Part shown: piece after piece, positions 24,846-34,500 of the stretch
Numbering within the stretch: the stretch's first letter is position 1
Layout of the letters: each line of letters opens with the position of its first letter
Notes under the pieces: model-generated
Seen by the model: only the letters and a program-made list of their open reading frames with translations
The model's database searches: none
What the model was told of the DNA's origin: nothing
Program-made: the position numbers and the translations under genes
Source: Mesorhizobium sp.
Lineage (GTDB): Bacteria; Pseudomonadota; Alphaproteobacteria; Rhizobiales; Rhizobiaceae
Reading direction: 5' to 3'
Assembly: GCA_004020365.1 (NCBI GenBank)
Contig: SAQR01000018.1
Location: 1 to 64,000 of the forward strand
DNA: 64,000 bases

Positions 24846-26279
24846 CTACCAGCCTCCGGCGACCAGAAACACGGCGCCGATGAGCACGACGATCTGGCTG
24901 CGCCAGTCGCGGATGATGAAGACGACCGGATCGTCATGCATCTGGTCGCGGCGGGCGAGAATCCAGACGCGCATGGTCAGGTAAAGCACGATCGGCGCCA
25001 GCGGCCAGACCAGCCAGGGATGCGGATAAAGTTCGCGCACTGCAACGCTGTCCATATAGAGCGCCAGCACCAGCGCCGAGGAAAAGGCCGAGGCCATGCC
25101 CGCCTGGGCGACGATCTCCTGGTCTTCGGTGCGGTAGCCGCGGCCGGCAATGCGCTCGCCGGCCGGAATGGCGGTGGTGCGCAGCTCGACAAACCGCTTT
25201 ACCAGCGCCAGCGACAGGAAAAAGAAGATCGAGAAGGCCAGCAGCCAGAACGAGGCATCGACGCCGGTCGCCGCGGCACCCGCCAGAACGCGGATCGTGT
25301 AGAGACCGGCCAATGTCAGCACGTCGATCAGAAGCATGCGCTTGAAAGATAGCGAATAGCCGGTGGTGATGACCATGTAGCCACCGAGCACGCCGAGGAA
25401 TTCGATCGGCAGCAGAAGCCCTGCACCAACGCCCGTTGCGAGCAGCACCATCATTGAACCTAGGCCGAACGGGATCGACAGCGCGCCGCTGGCGAATGGC
25501 CGGTTGCGCTTGGTCAGGTGTTTGCGGTCGAGCGCGAGATCGAAGAAATCATTGAGGATGTAGATGGCGGAAGCGACTGCGCTGAACGAGACGAATGCCA
25601 GCAGGCATTCCCAGATCATGTCGGCGTTGAAGTATTCGTGCGACAGCACCATCGGCACCGCGATCAGCGAGTTTTTCAGCCACTGATGAACGCGCAGCAT
25701 CTTGACGATGGTTCTGAATGTCGGCTTCGGCGCCGGCATGATTTCGGCATTGTGCGCGGCGTGCCAGCGCGCGGCATGGCGGTCGGGCGCGACGACGATT
25801 GCCGTGCGTGCGGCGTCGAATACCCTAAGGTCGTGCCGGCTGTTGCCGGCATAGTCGAAGCCGCCATCGCCATAGGCAGCGACAAGCGAGGCGCGCTTTC
25901 TTCCTGAAGTCATATTGTGGGGGCCGTCGGTCGCCAGGACGCGATCGAATATCCCGAGATGTGCGGCGATCGCCTCGGCGAATTTGCGCGGCGTCCCGGT
26001 CGCCAGCACGATCTTGCGGCCTTCGCCATGTTCAGTGCGAAGGCGCTGAAGCAGCGCCTCGCGGTAGGGCAGCGACGCAGGATCGATGTCGATGCGTTGA
26101 GCGATGGCCTGCTTCAACCGCGCCGGCCCGTCGGCGAGCCAGAACGGCACCAGGAAAATATAAAGCGGATTCTTTTTGAGAAGGATGAACAGGCCCTCCC
26201 ACAACAGGTCCGTCGCGATCAGCGTGCCGTCGAGATCGACCGCAAGCGGGATTGCGTTCCTGTCAGACCGCGCATCCAT
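24846..26279 (-). CDS. HAD-phosphatase/UbiA-prenyltransferase fusion (5-phosphoribosyl-polyprenyl-phosphate synthase-like)
   Basis: 477 aa. Residues 10-190 form a HAD domain beginning Val-Asp-Leu-Asp-Gly-Thr-Leu (nucleophile Asp14 or Asp16), with Ala-Thr-Gly-Thr-Pro as motif II. Residues 195-477 are a UbiA-type membrane domain with Asn-Asp-Phe-Phe-Asp-Leu-Ala-Leu-Asp, the NDxxDxxxD motif of decaprenyl-phosphate phosphoribosyltransferases, and about eight helices. The fusion can transfer 5-phosphoribose to a polyprenyl phosphate and then dephosphorylate it, steps done by NoeC plus NoeH in Azorhizobium or Rv3806c plus Rv3807c in mycobacteria. It is the first gene of the six-gene operon. High confidence for domains, moderate for the exact substrate. 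Confidence 0.85.
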   Translation of the reverse strand: MDARSDRNAIPLAVDLDGTLIATDLLWEGLFILLKKNPLYIFLVPFWLADGPARLKQAIAQRIDIDPASLPYREALLQRLRTEHGEGRKIVLATGTPRKFAEAIAAHLGIFDRVLATDGPHNMTSGRKRASLVAAYGDGGFDYAGNSRHDLRVFDAARTAIVVAPDRHAARWHAAHNAEIMPAPKPTFRTIVKMLRVHQWLKNSLIAVPMVLSHEYFNADMIWECLLAFVSFSAVASAIYILNDFFDLALDRKHLTKRNRPFASGALSIPFGLGSMMVLLATGVGAGLLLPIEFLGVLGGYMVITTGYSLSFKRMLLIDVLTLAGLYTIRVLAGAAATGVDASFWLLAFSIFFFLSLALVKRFVELRTTAIPAGERIAGRGYRTEDQEIVAQAGMASAFSSALVLALYMDSVAVRELYPHPWLVWPLAPIVLYLTMRVWILARRDQMHDDPVVFIIRDWRSQIVVLIGAVFLVAGGW

Positions 26280-26300
26280 TTTTCGTTGCCCTGCCTAAAA

Positions 26301-26343
26301 GCGCATGATCCCGAAAGCCGACCTTTCGGAAAGGATCAGGCGC
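26301..26343. repeat. Palindromic intergenic repeat, family A (short copy)
   Basis: GCGCATGATCC and GGATCAGGCGCC flank a small CGAAAG/CTTTCG hairpin, upstream of the UbiA/HAD gene. Confidence 0.65.
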
Positions 26344-26483
26344 CGATCCAAAACCCCATGCTTCGGCGTCTTCGGCCGATATAACGGGGAACAGCGCAGC
26401 GATCGTTAAACGCCCAGCCTGGCCAGGTTTGCGTGACGGTATTTTCCCTTTCATCGTTAAGTTTCGATAACCCGAAACGATCA

Positions 26484-26507
26484 AAGGCCGGGCAATTGCC
26501 CGGCCTT
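26484..26507 (-). terminator. Perfect 24-bp palindrome after the small secreted protein
   Basis: A 12-bp arm (AAGGCCGGGCAA) and its exact complement with no spacer, 25 bp past the stop codon at 26532. On the minus strand T-rich sequence follows, so it probably ends that transcript. Confidence 0.7.
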
Positions 26508-26531
26508 GAAAAACAGGTTTTTTTGACGCAG

Positions 26532-26795
26532 TTACTTGATGCGGGCGACGCCGCCCGAGATTTCGATTGTTTCCGAACCGGTCAGCGCTTCGAGGTCGCC
26601 ATTCGGCATGGTAACGAAGCAGCCGGTCGGGCAGAATTCCGCGGTTTCGCCGGCGGCCAACGCCAGTTCCGTCTTGCCACCGCCTTCGGTCACGACGAGG
26701 GTGCGGGTCTCGGCGTCCTTGTTGGTCGCGCTGGCGGCAAAGGCTGAACCGCCCACGGCAAGAATAGCGATGGCGGCGACGAGAGACTTCCACAT
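26532..26795 (-). CDS. Small secreted protein with a Cys pair
   Basis: 87 aa. Signal peptide MWKSLVAAIAILAVGGSAFA is cleaved near Ala20. The mature part has Glu-Phe-Cys-Pro-Thr-Gly-Cys-Phe-Val (Cys55, Cys59), a likely disulfide or metal site, and ends in a short beta-rich stretch. No family name recognised. It stands alone between a terminator and a repeat-rich gap. The frame is open 36 codons upstream, but only ATG 26795 gives a signal peptide. Confidence 0.7.
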   Translation of the reverse strand: MWKSLVAAIAILAVGGSAFAASATNKDAETRTLVVTEGGGKTELALAAGETAEFCPTGCFVTMPNGDLEALTGSETIEISGGVARIK

Positions 26796-26943
26796 TTGCA
26801 GTATCGGTGTTGCCACCGCCTCTGTTGCATTTCGCAAGGCATTCCCGCCCTTTGCATGTGAGCTTATATGAGATGCAAGCTGAACGGCAACTGAATGCCG
26901 CATTCATGCCGCAATTGCTTTGGCTGCGTCGAAGGCCTGAGTT

Positions 26944-27173
26944 GAGGGTATGTCGAGATTCAGGTCAGGCCGAGCCGGAGTCGAAGACGGGCGCGAAGCG
27001 ACCAGACTGGTGGGTTCCGAGAACCGGAACGGAGCGGACATCTCCGCATGTCCCGGAAAAGTGGCTCCGGTTTTCCGACAAGGACATGCGGCAAAAGAAA
27101 GTGTCCGTGAGTACCGGAAGCGCAGGAAACCGCCGTTCGCAGGCCGGCATCACCTGAATATCGACATACCCTA
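26944..27173. repeat. Mosaic inverted-repeat element, family C (long copy)
   Basis: About 230 bp bounded by imperfect terminal inverted repeats of 22 bp (26944-26965 and 27152-27173, two mismatches). It shares its ends and the core GAACCGGA...GCACCGGAAGCGCAG-type sequence with the copy at 52596, but holds an extra segment of roughly 70-80 bp (about 27033-27105) rich in CCGGAAAA and TTTTCCG. The right end supplies the TAG stop of the MscS gene. Confidence 0.75.
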
Positions 27174-29660
27174 ATCGGGATCCGGCTTGCGGGTCTTGCG
27201 CCCGGATCTTGCCAGGCGTTTCGTCTCGGCCGCGGCTTCCGCCTTCGCTTGCTCCTGCTCGGCGAAATCGACTTCGATCTTGTCGTCGTCGATCGGCCAC
27301 GCCTCATCCTTCTTGGTCTCGACGACGGCGCGCGGCGCCGACGGAATTTCGATGTGCTGATCGGCGAACGCATCGAGGACGGCAAACCGGATGTCGTTCT
27401 GCACGATGTTGCCGTTCATCACGTCGGCCAGGAACACACGGATTTCGAATTCGAGAGCGGCCGCCCCGAAATTGGTGAACAGCACGAAAGGTTCCGGATT
27501 TTTCAGCACCAGCGGATGGCCGCGCGCAATCTCCAACAGCACAGCATGGGCCTGCTTGACGTCGCTACCGTAGGCGACGCCGACCTTGATGTCGATGCGA
27601 CCGAGCTTGTTGCGGTGCGTCCAGTTGCCGACGGCATTGTTGATCAGGTTTGAATTGGGCAGGATCACCGACTGGCGCTGGAACGTCTCGATCTCGGTAG
27701 CGCGCACGCTGATCTTCTTGACCGTGCCGCTGATCTCACCGGCGACGATCCAGTCGCCGACCTTGAACGGCCGCTCGGCCAAAAGGATCAGGCCGGAGAC
27801 GAAGTTGGAGACGACATTCTGCAGGCCAAAGCCGATACCGAGCGACAGGGCGCCAGCGACAAGCGCCAGGTTGGAGAGATCGATGCCCGCCGCCGAGACG
27901 CCGACGAGTGCTGCGAGAGCGACGCCGGCATAGCCGACCGCCAGCCGGATCGAGTTGCGCACGCCGGTGTCGACCTTGCCGCGCGCCATCACCGAGCCGT
28001 CGAGCCAGCCCTGGAACCAGCGCGTCAGGAAATAGCCGATGATGAAGACGATGATGCCGGTCAGGATGCCGGTCACCGAGATCGTCACCGAGCCGATGGT
28101 GAGGCCCGTCGCCAGCTTGTAGCCCCAGGCCTCGATGTCGCCGGGCTGGAAGCCCCACATCAACAGGATCAGCGGCAGGAACACCAGCACGATCATCAGA
28201 TTGATGGCGACGCTGACGACCAGGCCGAGTTGGTCGAGCGCGGACTCCTCATAACTGGAATTGGTCGATAGCCAGCGCCCAATCGATGTGTTGGCAAAAC
28301 CACCTTCCTCGCTGATCGCCCGCGCCGACAGGAAGCCGATATAGGCGGTGACCAGAATGGTTCCGGTGACCACGACTTGCAGCGAGACGAACATAGCAAG
28401 GCCGATATAGCCGAGCAGCGCAGTGGCAATGGTGAAAAGGCCGATCGCGACCGCCGTGTAGCGCAGCCACGCCGGCCAGGGGCGCCAGCTTCCGTCGGCA
28501 GCCTTGAACGGTTTCAGCAGCCCCATCAGGATCAGGATGATGCCGACGACGATGGTGGCGACAAAACTTCTGGCGATGGTCAGCGACAGCGGCGAGCCCA
28601 TCGTGTCGTTGACGACCGACAGGAAATTGTTGACGCCGATTACCACCGCCATGGCGGTCGTCAGCCGCACCAGCCAGCGTGCCGGACCTGATTCAACGGG
28701 GATGAGCCGCCAGTTCGGCAGCCGCGGCTCCAGCGCCGCATTGGCCAGTCGGTTGACGCAGAACACCACCGCAATGAACGCAACCAGCGCATTCAGGAAA
28801 ACGCCAATGTCGCCGCGCAACAAATTGTAGTAGTTGAAAAAGAAAACCGTCGAGACCAGGAAGGCGCCGACCGCCAGCGTCGGCAGCAATGTCGACCAGA
28901 ACGCCACCGACAGCCGGCTGAGATAGGACGGATCTTCGATCGAAGGGTCTGCCTCGAAGACACGCCCGAACAGACGCCGTCCACCGACAAAAAGCACCGC
29001 CGCCAGGGAAAGCGCCATCAAGGTCGCGGCCAGCACGGCCTGAAACTTGAATTTGAAGGCGAACGCCAGCCACGACGACACCGCCTTGTAAAAGCCGGTA
29101 AATTCATCGTTCGCATCGGAAATGACCTCTGGGCTCAACGCGTCGGGCAGCACGTAGCGCTTGGTGAGCAGGTTCCGAAACAGCTCGCTGCGCATATTGG
29201 CGATCTTGTCGATGAGGCCGCTGATGCGGATCGACAGGTTTTGCGCCGCGGCGATGACAGCATTGATCTCGGCCTTTTCGGACGCCAGCGCCTGGCGTTC
29301 GCTGGTCACGATGTCGGGTTCGGGCGGCTGGCCCGCGGCCGGCGGCGCCCCGAGCTGATCGAGCCTTGCATTGATCTCCGAAAGGCGCGGGCGGAAGGCA
29401 AGCGCGCTGTCCAGCGCACCTCGCGACATTTCCTCGAGCTGCAGGCGGATGTCGACAAGGCTGGCGTCGTCGTCACCATCCTGCTGGATTTTCTTTTCGA
29501 GATTGTCGGTCCTCGTCGTCAGGTCCTGCAGGATTTTCTGCTGGTCGGTGACCACTCCGGAGACAGCCTGGTCAAGCCCCTGCGCCGCAGCATCAAGCGA
29601 CAGCGGCGCCGAGGCGGCGATCGCCAGGACCAGAACGAAGCGGAGCAGTCGGAAAAGCAT
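27171..29660 (-). CDS. Large mechanosensitive channel (DUF3772 + MscS)
   Basis: 829 aa. A signal peptide (Met-Leu-Phe-Arg-Leu-Leu-Arg, cleaved near Ala-Ala-Ala-Gln) is followed by a helical periplasmic region with coiled-coil character (residues 30-190, DUF3772), then about eleven hydrophobic segments. The C-terminal MscS module starts with the glycine/alanine-rich pore helix near residue 600 (Ala-Leu-Ser-Leu-Gly-Ile-Gly-Phe-Gly-Leu-Gln), then the beta domain (Val-Gly-Asp-Trp-Ile). It should release solutes on hypo-osmotic shock, similar in layout to MscK/YbdG-type proteins. ATG 29660 gives the signal peptide; a GTG 18 bases upstream is possible. The stop codon lies in the end of repeat C. 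Confidence 0.88.
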   Translation of the reverse strand: MLFRLLRFVLVLAIAASAPLSLDAAAQGLDQAVSGVVTDQQKILQDLTTRTDNLEKKIQQDGDDDASLVDIRLQLEEMSRGALDSALAFRPRLSEINARLDQLGAPPAAGQPPEPDIVTSERQALASEKAEINAVIAAAQNLSIRISGLIDKIANMRSELFRNLLTKRYVLPDALSPEVISDANDEFTGFYKAVSSWLAFAFKFKFQAVLAATLMALSLAAVLFVGGRRLFGRVFEADPSIEDPSYLSRLSVAFWSTLLPTLAVGAFLVSTVFFFNYYNLLRGDIGVFLNALVAFIAVVFCVNRLANAALEPRLPNWRLIPVESGPARWLVRLTTAMAVVIGVNNFLSVVNDTMGSPLSLTIARSFVATIVVGIILILMGLLKPFKAADGSWRPWPAWLRYTAVAIGLFTIATALLGYIGLAMFVSLQVVVTGTILVTAYIGFLSARAISEEGGFANTSIGRWLSTNSSYEESALDQLGLVVSVAINLMIVLVFLPLILLMWGFQPGDIEAWGYKLATGLTIGSVTISVTGILTGIIVFIIGYFLTRWFQGWLDGSVMARGKVDTGVRNSIRLAVGYAGVALAALVGVSAAGIDLSNLALVAGALSLGIGFGLQNVVSNFVSGLILLAERPFKVGDWIVAGEISGTVKKISVRATEIETFQRQSVILPNSNLINNAVGNWTHRNKLGRIDIKVGVAYGSDVKQAHAVLLEIARGHPLVLKNPEPFVLFTNFGAAALEFEIRVFLADVMNGNIVQNDIRFAVLDAFADQHIEIPSAPRAVVETKKDEAWPIDDDKIEVDFAEQEQAKAEAAAETKRLARSGRKTRKPDPD

Positions 29661-29794
29661 GATCCTTTGGCGACTCACAGGCGGTAAGGCGTTCTAAAGC
29701 TCGCCCTTGATAAAGGCGCTCATACCGGGGAGCAAGCCGTTCCGCCCTGCCCGCCGATTTCGGAGTCGGCCAGTCGAAAAGCGATGGCGCAATA

Positions 29795-29825
29795 TTGGCT
29801 TTGCGGCAGCGGCCTGCTCTATAAT
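29795..29825 (+). promoter_or_regulatory. Possible promoter of the sarcosine oxidase operon
   Basis: TATAAT at 29820-29825 with TTGGCT at 29795-29800, 19 bp apart, about 54 bp before soxB. The -10 is good, but the -35 and spacing are weak. Confidence 0.35.
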
Positions 29826-29878
29826 GTGCCGCATCGCCCAAAACGGCTGACGAAAAGCCAGAACGGACAACGAAAAGA

Positions 29879-31138
29879 ATGGCGGAATATTCGGCCTTCT
29901 CGCTTCTCAAAAACGCGCTGACCGGCAACAAGGACTGGAAACCGGCCTGGCGCAAGCCGGACCCGAAGGCGTCCTATGACGTGATCGTCATCGGCGGCGG
30001 CGGCCATGGCCTGTCGACCGCCTATTATCTCGCCAAGGAGCACGGCATCACCAATGTCGCGGTGCTGGAAAAGGGCTGGCTCGGCTCCGGCAATGTCGGC
30101 CGCAACACGACAGCCGTGCGCTCCAACTACCTGCTGCCGGCCAACACGCGCTTCTACGAACATTCGATGAAGCTGTGGGAGAACCTGTCGCACGATCTCA
30201 ACTACAACGTCATGTTCTCGCAGCGCGGCTGCCTCAACCTCGCGCACACGCCCGCCCAGCTCGACGATTTTGCCCGCCGCGGCAACGCCATGCGCCATCT
30301 CGGCGTCGACGCCGAACTGATGACCACGGCCGAGATCGCGCGCCTGGTGCCGGCGCTGGACGTCTCCGCCACGGCGCGCTTCCCAATCGTCGGCGGCCTG
30401 ATGCAGCGGCGCGCCGGCACCGCCCGCCACGACGCCGTCGCTTGGGGCTATGCGCGCGGTGCCGACCGTCGCGGCGTCGACATCATCGAGAATTGCGAGG
30501 TCACCGGCTTCCTGCGCGACGGCGACCGCATATCAGGCGTCACGACCTCGCGCGGCGAGGTCCGCGCCAGGAAGGTAGCGGTCGCGGTGGCCGGCAGCAC
30601 CGGGCAGGTCATGCGGCTCGCCGGCATCGATACGATGCCGATCGAGAGCCACGTGCTGCAGGCCTTCGTGACGGAATCGCTGAAGCCGTTCATCAACACG
30701 GTCCTGACTTTCGGCATGGGCCATTTCTACATGTCGCAGTCGGACAAGGGCGGCCTTGTCTATGGCGGCGATCTCGACGGCTACAACAGCTACGCCCAGC
30801 GCGGCAGTTTACCTGTTGTCGACGAGGTGATGAGCGAGATGCTGGCGCTTTTTCCCGGTCTCGCCCGCGTTCGTATGCTGCGCTCCTGGGGCGGCGTCTG
30901 CGACATGTCGATGGACGGCTCGCCGATCATCACCACCGGCCCGCTGCCGGGCATGTATCTCAACTGCGGCTGGTGCTACGGCGGCTTCAAGGCGACGCCG
31001 GCCTCCGGCTGGTGCTTTGCCTGGACCATCGCCAAGGATGAACCGCATGACATCAACGCGCCCTTCACGCTGGATCGCTTCCATCGCGGCCTGGTGATCG
31101 ACGACAAGGGCCAGGGCGCGACGCCGCGGCTGCATTAG
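29879..31138 (+). CDS. soxB: Sarcosine oxidase subunit beta
   Basis: 419 aa. It begins Met-Ala-Glu-Tyr-Ser-Ala-Phe-Ser, and the FAD/FMN domain opens with Val-Ile-Gly-Gly-Gly-Gly-His-Gly-Leu-Ser near residue 37, matching SoxB of heterotetrameric sarcosine oxidases. It holds the non-covalent FAD and the covalent FMN site. The complex oxidises sarcosine to glycine with O2 and makes methylene-THF or formaldehyde plus H2O2. Gene order B-D-A-G follows at once. It is divergent from the MscS gene across 218 bp. Confidence 0.95.
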   Translation: MAEYSAFSLLKNALTGNKDWKPAWRKPDPKASYDVIVIGGGGHGLSTAYYLAKEHGITNVAVLEKGWLGSGNVGRNTTAVRSNYLLPANTRFYEHSMKLWENLSHDLNYNVMFSQRGCLNLAHTPAQLDDFARRGNAMRHLGVDAELMTTAEIARLVPALDVSATARFPIVGGLMQRRAGTARHDAVAWGYARGADRRGVDIIENCEVTGFLRDGDRISGVTTSRGEVRARKVAVAVAGSTGQVMRLAGIDTMPIESHVLQAFVTESLKPFINTVLTFGMGHFYMSQSDKGGLVYGGDLDGYNSYAQRGSLPVVDEVMSEMLALFPGLARVRMLRSWGGVCDMSMDGSPIITTGPLPGMYLNCGWCYGGFKATPASGWCFAWTIAKDEPHDINAPFTLDRFHRGLVIDDKGQGATPRLH

Positions 31139-31140
31139 AC

Positions 31141-31204
31141 CATGATCCCGAACCGCAGGTCAGCGTAACAAAGAGTGGAAACCGGTTTTCGGCCAGGATC
31201 ATCG
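31141..31204. repeat. Palindromic intergenic repeat, family A (variant copy) between soxB and soxD
   Basis: CATGATCC at the start and GGATCAT at the end flank AACCGGTT and related hairpin arms. It sits inside the sox operon, so the element is transcribed. Confidence 0.55.
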
Positions 31205-31226
31205 TCAAACGAGAAGATACAATCGC

Positions 31227-31523
31227 ATGCTGATTACCTGCCCCTATTGCGGCCCGCGCGACGTCATCGAGTTCACCTATCAAGGTGACGGCAACCGCGA
31301 GCGGCCTCAGCCTGCCTCGCAGGACCTCGATGCCTGGAACACCTATGTCTATGACCGATTGAACCCGGCGGGTGACCACAACGAGATCTGGCAGCATTCC
31401 GGCGGCTGCCGCGCCCATCTCAGGGTGGTGCGCAATACGCTGACACACGAGATCTCCAGCGTCGCGTTCACGCGCGGCGACCACAAAGTCGATGCTCGGC
31501 ACAAGGCGGAGGGCAAGATATGA
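31227..31523 (+). CDS. soxD: Sarcosine oxidase subunit delta
   Basis: 98 aa. The zinc-binding pattern of SoxD is visible: Cys5-Pro-Tyr-Cys8 at the start and a later His-Ser-Gly-Gly-Cys-Arg near residue 57. It is the small structural subunit of the tetramer. Its stop overlaps the soxA start (ATGA). Confidence 0.95.
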   Translation: MLITCPYCGPRDVIEFTYQGDGNRERPQPASQDLDAWNTYVYDRLNPAGDHNEIWQHSGGCRAHLRVVRNTLTHEISSVAFTRGDHKVDARHKAEGKI

Positions 31524-34500
31524 GCCCGCGCCGCACCGATGCCGGCGGCCGGATCGACCGGCTGCGAACCATCCGGTTCACCTTCGACGGCGCGCCTTAC
31601 ACCGGCCATGCCGGCGACACGCTTGCCTCAGCGCTGCTGGCCAATGGCGTCACCCTGTTCGGTCGCTCGTTCAAATACCACCGTCCCCGCGGCGTGCTGA
31701 CAGCAGGCGTCGAGGAACCGAACGCCCTGGTGACGGTGTTGCGGGGCGAGGTTCGCGAGCCGAACATCGCCGCGACCATGGTCGAGATCCATGATGGGCT
31801 GACCGCCGTCAGCCAGAACCGCTTTCCATCGCTGGCCTGGGATATCAGCGCCGCCAACCAGCTCGGCGGCAAGCTTCTGTCCGCCGGCTTCTATTACAAG
31901 ACCTTCATGGGACCTGCGATCGGCCCGCTGAAGAGCACGCGTTTCTGGATGTTCTGCGAGCATTTCATCCGCCGCGCCGCCGGTCTCGGCCGCGCCGGGA
32001 TCGCTGCCGACACGGCGCGTTACGAGCGGATGAACGCATTCTGCGATGTGCTGGTGGTCGGCTCCGGTCCGGCCGGGCTGATGGCCGCCAGGGCAGCCGC
32101 CGATCAGGGCGCGCGTGTCATCCTCAGCGAGCTCGAACCGCATTTCGGCGGCTCGGCCAACTGGTCGGGCGAGACGATTGACGGCATGCCCGCGGCCGAC
32201 TGGGCAGCGCGAGCCGCCGGCCAGCTCGAAGGCTATGACAATGCCCGCCTGCTGCCACGCACCACGGTCTGGGGCTATTACGACGGCAACGTGCTCGCCG
32301 CGATCGAACGGGTTGCCGACCACAAGGAGAGGCCCGGCAAGGGCGAACCGCGCCATCGCTACTGGATCATACGCGCCAAGTCGGTGGTGCTGGCCACCGG
32401 CGCCTTCGAGCGGCCGCTGGTGTTCCCGGGCAACGACCGGCCGGGTGTGATGCTGGCGCATGCCGCCGAGCGCTACGCCAACGAGTACGGCGTGCTGCCG
32501 GGCAACAGGATCGCGCTGTTCACCAACAATGACAGCGCCTATCGCTCCGCCCTGGCGCTGAAGAAGGCTGGCGCGGCGATTGTCGCCATTGTCGACGTGC
32601 GGCCGGAGCTTTCGAGCGAGATGCGCGAGCTCGCCGATCAAGCGGAAGCCAAGATCCTTTTCGGTCACGCCGTGGTCGCCACCGAAGGCGGCAAGGCGCT
32701 GTCCGGCATCAAGGTGCAGCGCTTCGACATGGTCAACGGCGCGCTTGCCGGCGAGGCGCGCAGCATTCCGGCCGACTGCCTGCTGATGTCGGGAGGCTGG
32801 TCGCCGACCATCCATCTGGCCAGCCAGGCCGGCGCCAAGGCGGAATGGAATGCCGCCCGACAGGCTTTCCTGCCGCCGAAGCCAACGCAGCAAGGGCCAA
32901 CACAGCGATGGATTGGCGCCGGCGCTTTCACCGGCAGCTTTTCCACCGCCGAGGCAATCGCCGAAGGTCGCGCCGCCGGGCTTTCGGCAGCAGGTGGAAC
33001 AGGTGCGCCAACGGCCCTGCCTCCGGTGGAAGCCGCACCCGGCGATCCCGACCCAGCGCCGGTGTTCGAGATCAGGGCCGATGGAAAAGGCTTCGTCGAT
33101 TTCCAGCACGACGTGACCGCGGAGGATGTGCGGCTTGCGCATCGCGAAGGCTTTATCTCGGTCGAGCACCTGAAACGCTACACCACGCTCGGCATGGCGA
33201 CCGACCAGGGCAAGAGCTCCAACATACCCGGCCTCGCCATCATGGCAGAGGCCTTGGGCAAGCCGATTCCCGAAGTCGGCACGACACGCTTTCGCCCGCC
33301 TTTTTCGGCCGTGTCGATCGGCTCGCTGGCCGCGGAGCGTTTCGGCGGCCTGAGGCCAGAGCGGCTGACGCCGATGCATGACTGGCACGTCGCCAACGGC
33401 GCGACCATGTATTCGGCCGGCCTCTGGTATCGCCCGATGATTTATGGCCATCCCGGCGAAACGATCGAGCAGGCCTATGTGCGCGAAGCCAGAGCGACAC
33501 GCGAGAGCGCTGGCATCGTCGATGTCTCGACGCTGGGCAAGATCGCCGTGCAGGGCCCGGACGCGGCGGAATTCCTCGACCGGGTTTACACCAACATGTT
33601 CTCGACACTGGCCGTCGGCAAGGCTCGCTACGGGCTGATGCTGCGCGAGGACGGCCTCGCCTTCGACGACGGCACGACGTGGCGGCTCGGCGAACAGGAC
33701 TTTTTGATGACTACCACCACCGCCAATGCCGGCAAGGTGATGCAGCATCTGGAGTATTTCCTCGACGTCATCTGGCCGGAGCCGAAGGTCCATGTCACCT
33801 CGGTGACCGACGAATGGGCGGGTGCGGCGATCGGCGGGCCAAAGGCGCGAGCCATTCTCGCTGCTTGCGTCACCGGCACTGCCGTCGACAACGCCGCACT
33901 GCCATTCATGGGCATCGTGCACGGCAAGATATCAGGCGTGCCGGTGATGATCTGCCGACTTTCCTTTTCCGGCGAAATGGCCTTCGAAGTCTACTCCGGT
34001 GCCGGCTACGGCACCCATGTCTGGGAAGCCTTGATCGAAGCCGGCAAGCCGTTCGGGCTGGTGACTTACGGGCTTGAGGCGCTGGGCACGTTGCGCATTG
34101 AGAAGGGCCACGTCACCGGCGCCGAGATCGACGGCCGCACCACGGCGCGAGACCTGCATCTCGACTGGATGCTGTCCAGGAAAAAACCCTTCATCGGCTC
34201 GGCGATGATGGATCGCGAGGGCCTGATCGCGCCCGGCCGCCTGGAACTCGTCGGCCTGATTTCGCTGGACAACCAGCCGCTCAATGGCGGCGCGCACATC
34301 GTCGAAGCGCTTGACGAAGCCAATCCGCACGATTCCATCGGCCACATCACCGCTTGCTGCTATTCGCCGGCGCTCGGCAAGTACATTGCGCTCGCTTTGG
34401 TCAAGGACGGCAAGGCACGGCGCGGCACGCGCGCCCATATCTCCGATCCCCTGCGCGACCGGTTCGGCCCGGTCGAGATCGTCTCCAACCACTTCTTTGA

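Noticed and set aside
23449-24984. A 511-codon open frame opposite the DprE1 gene
   Set aside because: Antisense shadow in GC-rich DNA; Arg/Gly/His-rich composition with no domain, and the other strand has clear DprE1 motifs.
31628-33922. A 764-codon frame opposite soxA
   Set aside because: The plus strand encodes a full-length SoxA; the antisense protein has no domain.
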